This document shows, in pieces, positions 1 to 9,657 of a stretch of 64,000 nucleotides of DNA. Position 1 is the first letter of the stretch; every line of letters begins with the position of its first letter. Below the pieces are notes generated by a model that was not told where the DNA came from, ran no database searches, and saw only the letters and a list, made by a program, of their open reading frames with translations. Source of the stretch: Acanthamoeba lenticulata (taxonomy: Eukaryota; Discosea; Longamoebia; Acanthamoebidae). Location: NCBI GenBank assembly GCA_002179805.1, contig NAVB01000627.1, positions 1-64,000 on the forward strand, written 5' to 3'. A program made the translations under genes and the position numbers.

Positions 1-97
1 AGAGATTCTCCTCACCTGGCCTTTTCATTTTGGTTGGCGTTTTTCGAGGGGTGCTCCTCTTGGGCGTTTGAACGCCCATGATGTCCTGCACATCCAT
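1..97 (-). CDS. SWC4/DMAP1-like protein, first coding exon only (partial)
   Basis: The reverse strand has an ATG at 97-95 followed by 27 codons, ending at position 16 at a GTGAGG donor, so the rest of the gene lies left of the window. The peptide starts MDVQDIMG, then is rich in Thr, Pro, Lys and Arg, and ends MKRP plus a split Gly codon. Plant SWC4 proteins start with a similar M-D-x-x-D-I-x-G motif, and the family has a KRPEG block where this exon stops. SWC4/DMAP1 is a SANT-like subunit shared by the SWR1 and NuA4 chromatin complexes. The match rests on about 27 residues, so the family call is tentative; that this is a coding first exon is more secure. Confidence 0.45.
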   Translation of the reverse strand, partial: MDVQDIMGVQTPKRSTPRKTPTKMKRPGEENL

Positions 98-170
98 CGT
101 GCTTGCCCTCCTTCACAAAAAAAAAGGTTACACGGGCTGGATTGCAATCTTGCGCTCAATGCAGCTGTGC

Positions 171-178
171 TGACGTCA
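171..178. promoter_or_regulatory. CRE/UPRE-like palindrome TGACGTCA upstream of SSR3
   Basis: A perfect TGACGTCA lies 162 bases before the SSR3 start codon, in the divergent spacer between SSR3 and the leftward SWC4-like gene. bZIP factors of the CREB/ATF/XBP1 type bind this core in other eukaryotes. The TMED gene has the same octamer upstream (2857-2864). Function here is inferred. Confidence 0.4.
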
Positions 179-339
179 GGCTGATGGAAGCATTTTCGCC
201 GACTCGACGAAAGCAGTCAACGCCAGAGTCAACGGGGCTGGTGACCGCGAACACCTGGGCGGGGCGCTTGCACGATTCGACACGATCAGCACTGAGGCAC
301 ATTAGCGCTTCGATTTTGTAGAATCCCCTCCCACGCACC

Positions 340-1120
340 ATGTCGACGACACCGAAGGTTAAGAGATCCGCGGATGACTTCTTTGCTCAGTTCCAGGAGG
401 ATCACCGCCCCACCACCGAGCAGCTCGTCATTTACTTCCCGAGCGCGCTTGCTCTCACTCTTATCCCTCTCTGTACGTATGCCCTAAGGCCTATTTCACT
501 GTCGTCTTGTGTCCCGATCTTGTTGCTCCACATGTGCTACTGTCCTCCTTGTTGATTAATTAACTGCGGATCTACCGGCAGTCCTGTTCTACTCCATTTT
601 CGGTCTCGATCTGAGCACCTACCTTCCTCTCTTCGGCGTCGTATCGGTGGGCAGCGCGCTCATCCTCACCCTCGCCTATCACAACATTGCCCACTGGCTG
701 AAGACCAGGTATGGACTGATTACCGCTTTAAATTGGCGTCATCGTCAGCTCATCCAATACCGGAATTGCGCCAGGCTCATCTCCCACCGTGAGGGCCTCA
801 TCTCGGTCTCCAACATCAAGAGCGGCAAGAACAAGAAGGACGTGCTGGCCAAGAAGAAGGAGGAGCAGGCTCAGGTTACTCAGCGTGAGTCGATTGCTTT
901 CTCCATTCTCTACAACAACGCGCTCTTCCTCTTCAGCGTGATTGTGCTCGGTTTCTTCGTCTTCAAGTCGGCCTCTGCTCCCTTGTACGTCCCCTCTTGT
1001 CTCTTGCAAATCTAAATCCTTCCTCCTTTATTCATACCACAACCGCCGTGCAGCAACTACGTGCTTTCGGTCTCGCTCTCGGCCGCCGCCCTGTCCTTCT
1101 TCTCGGCCTCCTCTCTCTAA
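340..1120 (+). CDS. SSR3: Translocon-associated protein subunit gamma (TRAP-gamma)
   Basis: This is an ER membrane protein of the TRAP complex, which sits next to the Sec61 channel and helps selected nascent chains translocate. Four exons (340-472, 582-708, 775-984, 1054-1120) join in frame to 178 residues; human SSR3 has 185. It has hydrophobic segments near residues 30-50 and 55-75, then a Lys-rich cytosolic loop (KSGKNKKDVLAKKKEEQ). The family hallmark FSILYNNALFLF precedes a third hydrophobic segment, and the C-terminal hydrophobic block starts NYVLSVSLSA, like the human NYILSISAS. Donors are GTACGT, GTATGG and GTACGT. The start is the first ATG of the open frame. TMED, another secretory-pathway gene, lies nearby on the opposite strand. 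Confidence 0.93.
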
Positions 1121-1471
1121 GCAAGCAAATCAAACACTTCATCAAGCTGGCGGAAACCAACACGACGTTTCGGGTCGTACATGTAGCGGGGTAGGTGGGT
1201 GTGATGCCTCCACACAAGTGAATAAACAGCATCAACAGCAACAGCTCAGCAGGAAGTACTTCCTTCACCGCCTTAGCCTCTAGGCGGTGGACGCCCTAAC
1301 AGCCCGCGAAAGAAGGAGTTGGAGAGAGCAGACGAGCTACTCCCAAGTTGTTTCGTTTGTTGAAAGGGCGCGGGCGGGCGACGAGCGCTCCTCCCACACG
1401 AGCACAAATTATGCTGTGCGCCCACCCTCTTGGGGCCAGCGCTGGACACTACCACGCACAGCCTTAGTGCA
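1121..1471. other. Spacer after SSR3, with AATAAA at 1221-1226
   Basis: No convincing gene was seen. AATAAA at 1221-1226 lies about 100 bases after the SSR3 stop and is the best polyadenylation-signal candidate. Several open frames here (for example from 1287) show no recognisable protein and no consistent splice pattern. Confidence 0.4.
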
Positions 1472-1876
1472 ATGGCAGGGGGTAGCGTCCAAAGAGCCCG
1501 CCTGCTTGATCGCAAGCCCTTCCAGCCAGGTAAGTATACCGCCCTGCTCTCCACGTCGTCTTCATGTAGGCGCGCCACCCGCCACTTCCATTGTGGGATG
1601 GGAAAAAGATTTACCACCACCTGAGGGCGACTGTCTGATGGCCTTTCCCGTGGCTTTTCTTGTTCGCTCTATGCTTGAGCAGACCGGTGGTCCCTCGCCT
1701 TGGTGTGAGTGACCAGAGCGAGAGAGGAAGGGAAGAAGAGACCACAAGAGGAGAGAGGGTGGAGGGCAAACCCGAAAGAGACGAGATGGTATGGCGACGA
1801 TGAGAGCAGCTACAAGGTGCGCATAGACAAAGAGTTCAGTGGTGAAGAAACCAGAACAAGGCACATGTTTGCGTAA
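1472..1876 (+). CDS. Possible small three-exon gene, unknown product
   Basis: An ATG at 1472 opens a short frame that can be spliced at a good GTAAGT donor (1530) to an acceptor at 1569. The second exon continues in frame (VGWEKDLPPPEGD) to about 1702, where a GTGTGAGT stretch could be a second donor. A third open block ending at a TAA at 1874-1876 has a protein-like composition (YGDDESSYKVRIDKEF), but the second junction is not unique. Together this would give a protein of about 100 residues. I do not recognise the family. It lies between convergent SSR3 and TMED, so it could also be non-coding transcript sequence. Confidence 0.3.
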
Positions 1877-2008
1877 GTGGGAAGTAAAAGGGTTGTTGTC
1901 TTATCATCATTGTCATGATCACCAACATTTGCAACATGTCCCTCCCACCCTCCTTTGTAGAGTCCTCACCTTGTTGCCTCACCTTTTGTATTTGACGTTG
2001 AAGTCGTC

Positions 2009-2792
2009 CTACACGCCACCGGTCTTCCGCGTGTTGAACCACTTCTTCATGTAGAAGATCTGGAAAGCCGTCATGCCGAGAAGCACGACCGACTCGAGCG
2101 TGCTGAACATGTAGACGCGGGTGTACGTGCTCTCCTGGGCTGTTTCAAGAAATACAAAGATTAACAACAAAAAGTTCAACAAGCGCCGTAGGGCTTCAGG
2201 GGAGCACGTACTATCGCGGTGGGTCTGCTCCCTCACGCGGAGGTACCTCTGTTCCTTCAGCACGCGCTCGAGCTCCCTCTTGATGGTGCGGGCAGATCTC
2301 TCCAGAGGCTGCAGCGAATCTAAACGCACATTAAGGGTCAGCTCACAAGGGCACTCGCTCCACCATCTAGCTCCCAGCAAATGATTGCAGCAGCGTACCG
2401 TTGGACTGCTGCTGTTGCTGCTGAGACGTGCTCTCAGTGGTGATATCAAACTTCACCACCTTGGCAGTCCACCTCGACATCTCGTTATCGAAGCAGAAGC
2501 TGTAGGGGCCGATCTCGTTGGCGCGAATCGTCTTGACGAATTCCTCGCCCTCGGGGAAGAAGTGGAGTTGGTCGTGGAGGAGGGAGCCCGTGGGGCTGAC
2601 GATCCTGAACTGCACATCGAGAAGACCCCCTCGAGTAACAACGAATTCGAATGTAATGTCCTCACCAGCGCGCTGAGCCTTGTAATTAAAGCACTCAGTT
2701 GTTCGCGGCTCGACTTGCATCGTCATCCCGTGTGCGGCCTGAACAATGAGCAGCGCCACCGCCAAAAGCTGAAGCAGCACCACAGCCTTCAT
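2009..2792 (-). CDS. p24/emp24/TMED family cargo receptor
   Basis: This type I membrane protein of the early secretory pathway cycles in COPI and COPII vesicles. Three exons (2792-2399, 2319-2212, 2139-2009) give 210 residues, the usual family size. In order: a signal peptide (residues 1-22), a GOLD domain with the two expected cysteines (TECFNY and YSFCFDNE), a Gln-rich spacer, a coiled coil (ERSARTIKRELERVLKEQ), a membrane span around TLESVVLLGMTAFQIFYM, and a short cytosolic tail KKWFNTRKTGGV. The tail keeps an aromatic pair (WF), but its dibasic RK is five to six residues from the end rather than in the classic KKXX position. TGACGTCA lies 65 bases upstream. The subfamily (alpha, beta, gamma, delta) was not determined. 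Confidence 0.92.
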
Positions 2793-2856
2793 CTCGTGCT
2801 TCTCTTCTCGTCGATATGATGAGCGCGCACCAGATTTGGTTGCTCTTGTCCAGTGC

Positions 2857-2864
2857 TGACGTCA
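2857..2864. promoter_or_regulatory. TGACGTCA palindrome upstream of TMED
   Basis: A perfect bZIP-type octamer lies 65 bases upstream of the TMED start codon, within the 365-base divergent spacer (2793-3157) shared with the rhodanese-like gene. Nothing else was recognised in that spacer. Confidence 0.4.
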
Positions 2865-3157
2865 CCACCTTTTTCCTCCTCCTTGTGGAATTTCGAGCTG
2901 CTTGCTGCGACCCTTCCTCGCCACGAAGGGTGGAGAAGCTTGCTCAACCACCGAGCCTGACCCTGGGATATGAAGCTTTTAATGTCCGATCTGAGAGCTG
3001 ACGCACTTTCATTCTGCGGTGATCCTCGCGAGGCTCAGACCGCGTTCCTGCCCATGAGCAAACAGACCAGGTCGCGAAGGACAGCCCACAACGCCCAGCC
3101 TCCACCTTCCACGCAGAGCCACACGAACCACAAACCACAAAGCGCTTGTTCGTCGAG

Positions 3158-4273
3158 ATGAAGGGCGAAGCTGTGTACCGAAAGGTGTTGTTCCCCATGT
3201 TCAGCTTTGGCCGCAAACAGACCGTCGTGCTGCTGCGTGCCATCTTCGGCCCACTCTCAGGAAACGACTACATCGAGATCGATGAGCTGCTCCCCCTCCT
3301 TACCCTCCTGGACTCGGCCGGCGCTCGGCACCTTCAGGAAGAGCAGCGCAAGGAAGAAGAGGGCCGGTGTGGCGGCGATGACGGGACATGTCAGCGCGAC
3401 GAGTCAGGTCAGAGCCGAGCTTGCACGAACAGCTCCGGCGGTGCTTCCGCCAGGACAGAACACGATTGGCTCAGCGGGAACAATGCCTCCAATCACGTTG
3501 AGAGCGAAAGGTAGCGGTGGTCGTGGCTGATCACTACTTTCGGCGCGTGGAGTTCACTGTTTGGGGTGCAGGGGTCATGAAGAGAGGCAGCGGCGAGTGC
3601 TCGTCATCGATACACGCAGGAAAGATGAATACGAGTACAGCCACATCAAAGGTGCGATAAACGTGCATTACGTCTTCAAGAAGGCCTTTGTGCCGGGGAA
3701 GGCCAAGAAGGCCGCTCGACACATCATCGAGTTCCTCCCCCCAGACTTGCGGGAGGACAAGCAACTCCCCATCGTTGTCTACTGTGGCGTGGGCCTTCGG
3801 TCCAACCTGCTGGCACGCGTCCTGCGCAAGAAGTACCACTTTCACAACGTGCGCGTCCTCAAGGGCGCTCTCTACCAGTGGGTCAACCTGGTACTTGCTT
3901 CCTTGCCCGCTCCTGCCCAGAGTTCTTCTCGAGCTTGTTGTCGCTCACCTCCTAAAATGGGGCCACATGGAAGAACCTTCCGCTCTACAACTTGAATGGA
4001 GACCGACTCTCAGAGGAGGAATACTTTGTGCAAGCCCAGCACTGGTTCGTGGATTTGCTTCTGTTCCGCCCTGGTGAACTTTCATCCTGACTCTGTTGTC
4101 AATCCACCAGGCTGGCAACAACTGTCATCATGAAGGAAAAGACGTTCAACTCGGAGGAGCAGCGCCAGCGGCGGATGAAAGCTCGTCGAAAGGAGATCTC
4201 CCAACGAGAGAAAGCAAAGGCCAAGGCTGCGATGAAGCACAAGAAAACAGCGGCCACACGATCAGGTGGATGA
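3158..4273 (+). CDS. Rhodanese-like domain protein with basic C-terminal tail
   Basis: Four exons (3158-3510, 3572-3890, 3974-4044, 4111-4273) join in frame to 301 residues. The centre (about residues 120-230) is a rhodanese/Cdc25-type fold: VLVIDTRRKDEYEYSHIKGAINV, then the active-site loop CGVGLRSN with its persulfide-forming Cys, and the closing LKGALYQW. Such domains transfer sulfur or act as phosphatase-like folds; the substrate is unknown. The N-terminal 117 residues (IEIDELLPLLTLL, then a low-complexity linker) match nothing I recognise. The C-terminus is strongly basic (QRQRRMKARRKE and following Lys/Arg runs), which could bind RNA or direct the protein to the nucleus. The third exon starts after an AAG acceptor, which restores the W-x-N-x3-P-L spacing typical of the family. 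Confidence 0.82.
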
Positions 4274-4359
4274 CACGACTCGACTCGTTCTTGACAAAAT
4301 GATGTCGTGTGTAGACTATGTACAGCTAAAAAATTGAAACAGACGAGAAAGAAGAGGGA

Positions 4360-7163
4360 TTAAAGCTTGATGATCTTGAGGATGGCCGTGAGCTCGTTCT
4401 TCTTCTTGATCCGCAGCTTGAGCTTGCGCAGGTCCTTGTCGTTTCGGATCTTCATGGTCGCGCCCTTCTCGCAGTACACGACCCGGAACTCCTCGCCCGA
4501 AGTGAAGCGGCTTGGGTATCTGTCGAGCACGACCTGCACGAGCTTCTCGTAGGAGTAGGCGTTGAGCCGCCCGCCCGACCACACGTCTTCCTCAAAGCCA
4601 ATGTGCACCGTCGCGCCGCCAAGGCCGATGATGTCTGCTGAGAGAGACAACACATGTGAGCCTCTGCTGGTTGGACAACGATCGACTTGGGGCTGGGCAC
4701 ATACCAATGGAAGGACCAATGGAAGGCGATGCCAAGGGGCTGTTGGGCGCGGAAGTTGAGCTTAGTGTGGGCACGTTCTGCGGGCTGGAGGAGAACTCTG
4801 GTGGCTTCTCGGTGTCGATCGTGTATCGCCGACCGAGCGAGCTCCACCGCGACTTGCCCTCGTCCTTGAGCGGGTCGCTCCCATCGACGCTGACCCGTCG
4901 CTTGGACGTCTTCAGTCCCAAGACCGAAAGGCTACCGCTGGGCCGCAGCGGGTGCTTCTTGCTGCTGGTCGTGGCCGTGGCCGAGATCGAAGTGGCCGCG
5001 GTCGAGGTGGTAGTGGTGGTGATACAAACGATGGGCGGTTCGACCTCGCCGCTGGTCCGCTGGTCCATCGCCTCGGACTCGGGGCGGACCGCCGGCGTGG
5101 TTTCCATTTCGTTCTCCTCTTGCATCAGAGACTCCAGCTTGAGCAGCACCGCCTTCCGGTCCTTGAAGGACTCGATCCCCAGCAGCGACAGCTGCCGGTG
5201 GTCGAGCGTGAGCAAGCGAGCACCGTCCACGCCTGATTCCATGAAGCGCGCTGTTCACAAAATGTCAAGTCAGCGACAAGCCTCGCGTAGAGCTCAATGT
5301 TCAGAGAGGCTAAACGTACGAATGTGTTGCTGGAGGTCGCAGCTGCGCAGCCAATCGGCAACGTCGTGGAACTTCCAGCCGAGGACGGAGTTGTTGCTTC
5401 CAGCGCTGCATTCCTGCTCGTCGTCGCTTGTGGGAGACATGGGGGCTGCCGCTATGGCGGCCTCCAACTCGGCCTGAACTGCGTCGAGGATGAGCGACAT
5501 CGAGCTGGAGCGGCTGGTGCGGGCGGTGGGTAGGTCGATCGAGTCCGTGTCGGTGAGCTCGTCGCAGCTGGTCTCGCTCAAGTCGTCCGACTCGGACATC
5601 TCGCTGGCCGTGAGCTTGAGGTCGCGGAGCTCGATCTCCTGGGACTCGCTGATCGACACCTCGCTGCAGCTCAGCTGTCGTCGGTGGTGGCGATGGACCA
5701 GGTGTTCGCGGCTCGGAGTGGAGATCAACGTGCCGGTCTCGCTGGCGCCTGGCTGTACAAGAAGCGACTTGGCAAAGATCTCCTCCTCCTGGGGTGCCAC
5801 CAAGTTGTCGAAGAAGTTGACGTAGGCCTGGTCGCAGACAAAATTGAGGGAGTAGGGCACGCTCTGCCACTCCTGCAGCTGGAGCAAGTGGCGGCCCTGG
5901 AGCTCGAGCTTCTCCATGTTGAGCTGGTGGTCCTTGGTGTCCGAGTTGCCGTCATTGATGAAGGCCAGGTCGCGCAGGAAGAGGGCCAGGAAGGGAAGCA
6001 CAGGCGACTTTGTCTGCGGGTTCTTCTTGTTGGTATTCGCCACATGGGACAGGTGCTTGCTGTGGCCATAAAGAGGAGATAATAATTAAAAAAGTTGAAT
6101 AAAAATGGAAAATTTGAAATAAAAAAGGAAAGAGGGATTACCGGTAACTCTTGAAGTTGTCTTTGGAGCTCATAAAGTGCTCGTAGCGGCGGAAGGCATC
6201 GCGCTGCTCCTTGCGCACGCCGTCCCATAGGTTCTTCAGGCGCATGACCGAGGCGTTGTTGAGGGCCGTCATGAAGGCCATGGCCGAGTTGAAGTTGTTG
6301 ATCTTGAACAGCTCCTTGACCACGTCGATCACCTTCTCCACGACGGCCGTGTGTGTCGACGATTGGTAGCTGTTTAACAGCATATCCGCCAGCCACAGCG
6401 TGATCGTGTTGAACCTGTGGTGGTGGAGTCTCATTAGCCTCTTGTCGTTCAAGTGACATCCAATCAGCGTGCGCCGTACCGCTGAGTCAATGCGGAGATG
6501 TTGGGCGAAAGCTCGGCCTTGTTGCTCTTTTGCCAGGCCAAGTCATACAGCTCGCTTGGTCGCACAGCGGCAAAGTGCCTGCGGGACAAGGGCGAGCAAG
6601 TCAGTTTGGTATGCGAGCCTCCGCGGAGGAACATGGTGCGCCGTACTGCCAGTCGATGAGGGTGAGGTAGTAGGCGATCTCGCGTGGCCGCGTTGTGTCA
6701 AAAGGTGTTCGCACGGCCACCGTGTTGGACGCGACAAACTTGGCGGCGCGGTTCGAGCTTTGCAGGAACTTGAGCTTGAGAAGGTTGACGGTGGAGGAGC
6801 TGAGGTTCTCTTGGGCAAAGGCCAACAAGTCCTCTCCGACCTTCTTGTCCAAAGTGAAATCTGCAGCACGACCACAATTGTTGTCAGTCTCGAGCTTCAC
6901 GACTGGGACCTGTTTGGCTCAAGAGTCGGACCTTCGGCGCAGCTCTCGATCCACCTGGTCAAGAAGTCGCCAATGCGCTTCTGGGCAGCGGACCGGTCGC
7001 GCTGAACGCTGGCCCGGAAGCTCTCCTGGAGAGCACCGAGTAGGTCGGCCGGGCTTGCGTGTTGGCGGTAGGTCACGAAGAAGACCTTCTGCTTCTCCGG
7101 GTCGTTGGCGTAGAGGATCGTATCGACGAGCGCGTAGAACAATCGCGTCCGTTGCTCCATCAT
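4360..7163 (-). CDS. Ras guanine nucleotide exchange factor with REM, RasGEF, SAM and PB1-like domains
   Basis: This protein would load GTP on a Ras-family GTPase. Read from the reverse strand: an N-terminal REM/RasGEF-N segment (YANDPEKQKVFFVTYRQHAS), then the catalytic RasGEF domain (PREIAYYLTLIDWQHF, ELYDLAWQKSNK, RFNTITLWLADMLLNS, PVLPFLALFLRDLAFINDG). A long acidic, Ser-rich linker follows, then a SAM domain (VLGWKFHDVADWLRSCDLQQHI, HRQLSLLGIES), a second Ser/Thr-rich linker, and a PB1/CAD-like end (FRVVYCEKGATMKI, LKLRIKKKNELT). SAM and PB1 are oligomerisation or scaffold modules. The stop is TAA at 4362-4360. The start is uncertain: Met codons at 7163 and 7160 open the REM exon, but a coding exon further upstream is possible because a plausible AG acceptor lies just before it. 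The intron after that putative exon is rich in ACACG-type repeats. Confidence 0.85.
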
Positions 7164-7873
7164 GTGAAGGACTTGAAGCGGAGGAGAGAGTGAGTTTTGT
7201 CTTGTCGTGTCGTGCTGTGTCGTGTCTCGAACGTGTGTTCTGTCGCGTACGCGGGATGATTGCAGCTCTGGATACCTGCGCGAAGACAAGAGTTAACGCA
7301 GTCAAACGTGCTGGAGCACCAGGTTTGAAGGCGATTCGCCCCCGATTTGGTAACGACGCACATGTGATCGCACGACGACACACGCGATTTGGTCAGGGTT
7401 GTAGAGGAGTCTGCAGCCTCAACCGACCCGATATGGTCTTTCTTCCCGTTGGACGATAATCGTGGTGATGTCCAGGAATGACGCCATGCGTGCTTGGCCG
7501 TGCTTTTCCCATCCTAAGAGCGTTCTAGGAAGTCTTCTCTTGGCGACGGCCTTTGTCGCCCCAACAGTTACAGCTCAACACAACGCCATCCAAGAAGCGA
7601 AGCGCGTGGCGCTGTTGGAGCTTGGGTTCCCCGTGCTAGTAAGAGTTGAAATTGACCAAAAACGGGACAGCCTTCCCTAAAGTGATGCCCTACAACGGCG
7701 GAGCTCGCGCTGGCCAACAGCTCTCCAGGCAAACATGTGCTGTGCCGACGACCAAATCCGCGGGTTCTTCTCGCCTTTGGTTGTGCTGAGCATTCTCAGC
7801 GAGGAGGTGGCATTCAATTTCGAAAACAAGGCAAGGTTGCCACAGAACAAAACGCCGCTTTTGCCCTCGCGAT
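7164..7873. other. Spacer between RasGEF and the ZCCHC17-like gene; possible RasGEF 5' exons
   Basis: From 7164 to about 7480 the reverse strand may hold upstream RasGEF exons: a GTACGC donor lies near 7247 and several ATGs follow, but no combination is convincing. GTCGT/CGTGT repeats lie at 7198-7235. A forward ORF at 7468-7680 contains a signal-peptide-like stretch but has no family match. The remainder is probably the 3' region of the ZCCHC17-like gene. Confidence 0.35.
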
Positions 7874-9522
7874 TTAGTCCGAGTCAGAGTATGACCGTCG
7901 TGACCGCTTGTGGCGGTGGCTCTCCTTCTTCTCTTTCTTTTCCTTCTTTTCCTTCTTGAGCCGCTTCTTTTCCTTTCGTTTCTCCTTCTTCTCCTTCTTT
8001 CGCTGTTGCGGTTTGCGCCCGCGTCAGTGGCCACGACTTCCGTCAAGTAGAGGACGAGGGAAAGGGGAAAGAGAGCTGCGCGCACCTTGCGCTTCTCGTC
8101 CTTGTCTGCGCGCGCGAGGATCCGCAGCGCCTGCTTGAGGTCGCTGATCTCGCCCACGGGCTCGGGCCTGCGCCGTTCCCTCATGAATGAATTGCCGACC
8201 ACACAAGCGTGATGCTGAAAGGGCGCGTACGGGAGCGGTTCGTCGCCACCCTCTGGCTCAGGGATGAGGTCGTATTTCTGGCCGCCTGTGCTGTAGCACT
8301 CCGAGGCCAAGTGGCCTCCCGCCCCGCACTTGGTGCACGTCGTGGGCAAAATCGCGCCTGTCCCCCATCATTATTGTCATCATCAGTTCATTCGAAACGG
8401 TTGTGATCAGCCTCGCGCGCCATTTGCTTGCTTGGTGCAGGCGTACCGAGCTCGATGCGGGCGGGCTCACCGGGCCGCGGCTTCCGGCGCTGCGCGTTCT
8501 GCTCGAGCTCGACTGTACAGGGAAAGGCCACGGCGCACGTTCAGCCAGCGTGGCAAGCAAGCGGGCGTGCCGTCGCGGGGCCTTATGTGGGGAGCGAAGA
8601 TGGGAGGATGGGAGCTTATGCCATTGTTGGGGTCGAGGTCCTCGCCAGACGACTGTGAGACGTACTTCATCGACAGGCTCACCTTGCCCTCCTGCGCAGA
8701 TCGGCCTGGAATGTGAGCTATGCGATGAGGGATGCCGAGGAGGCAAAGGCGTGTGCGTACGGCGAGGCTGATGACTTTGACCCAGACGGTCTCGCCCACC
8801 TCGACGATGGTGGGCAGGTCCTCGGGCTCCACGCGCGACCCGCTCACCTGCGAGATGTGGACGAGCCCGTGGCGCCGCCGACCCTCGAGCTCCACGAACA
8901 CGCCATAGTCCTTGATCGACATCACCTTGCCCCGGTGGATACTGTGCAGCTCCGGCGGCGGCTCGTCCTCGCCACGGCCACCGCGTGGTGGTCCTCCTCG
9001 GCCGCCGCCATAACCACCGCCACCGCCACCGCCACCGCCGCCCTGGCCAAAGGCGTCGCCTCCTCGCCCTGCGGCAAAACAAATAAATTTAGAATAAATT
9101 AAAACAAATAATAAAAATATGAAATAAAGGGCACCTTGCTCAGCGTCGAGGCCGCCCGACTCCTCGAGGCGCTGCAGCATGCGGGCTCGTTCAGGATTCA
9201 TGAATTTGAAGCGATCATCCTCCTCCTTCTCACCACCACGTCTATCTTCGTCTCCATCTCGACGCCGTCGGTCGTCTCCGCGGTAGTCGTCCCGCCCACT
9301 GCGACGACGATCGTCGTCCCTCTCTCGGTAGCGATCTCGCTCGGGCGAGCGTCCACGGTGGTCATCGCGTCGGTGCCGGTCGTCATATCGCGACCTGTCA
9401 TCTCGCCCATCCCTGTCCCGGTCACTTCTGTGGTCGTCCCGTTCATCATAGCGCGAGGACCTGTGGTCTCGTCGACGGTCGTCATCCTCCAAATCTCTTC
9501 GTTTGTGCTCCCTCTCGCTCAT
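7874..9522 (-). CDS. ZCCHC17: ZCCHC17/pNO40-like nucleolar protein: RS-like N-terminus, S1 domain, CCHC zinc knuckle
   Basis: This is an RNA-binding protein; animal homologues are nucleolar and linked to ribosome biogenesis and splicing. Six exons (9522-9135, 9068-8761, 8691-8622, 8512-8447, 8357-8086, 8002-7874) give 410 residues, longer than the 241 of human ZCCHC17. The extra length is an Arg/Asp-rich N-terminus (many RDDR and DDRR units) and a Gly-rich stretch. The S1 domain reads IHRGKVMSIKDYGVFVELEG to VWVKVISLA and continues EGKVSLSMKYVSQ, with the family block GEDLDPNN. The zinc knuckle is CTKCGAGGHLASEC. The C-terminus is a long Lys/Glu tract ending RRSYSDSD. The third intron requires a GC donor (8621-8620) to keep the DPNN block in frame. 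Confidence 0.9.
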
Positions 9523-9657
9523 GTTTGTCAATCGAAGAGCTTTTTCTTGCCTTTTTATTTTCCTTCTCGTCTTGGCCAAATTTCCAGCAAAAGAAATTTT
9601 AAAGATCGATTCATCTTCGCCCGAGACCTCGGCTGGGCAAGTCTTGGCGTGTCTACC

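Noticed and set aside
7468..7680. Forward ORF with a signal-peptide-like N-terminus
   Set aside because: Short, no family match, and it overlaps the region where RasGEF 5' exons or promoter are expected.
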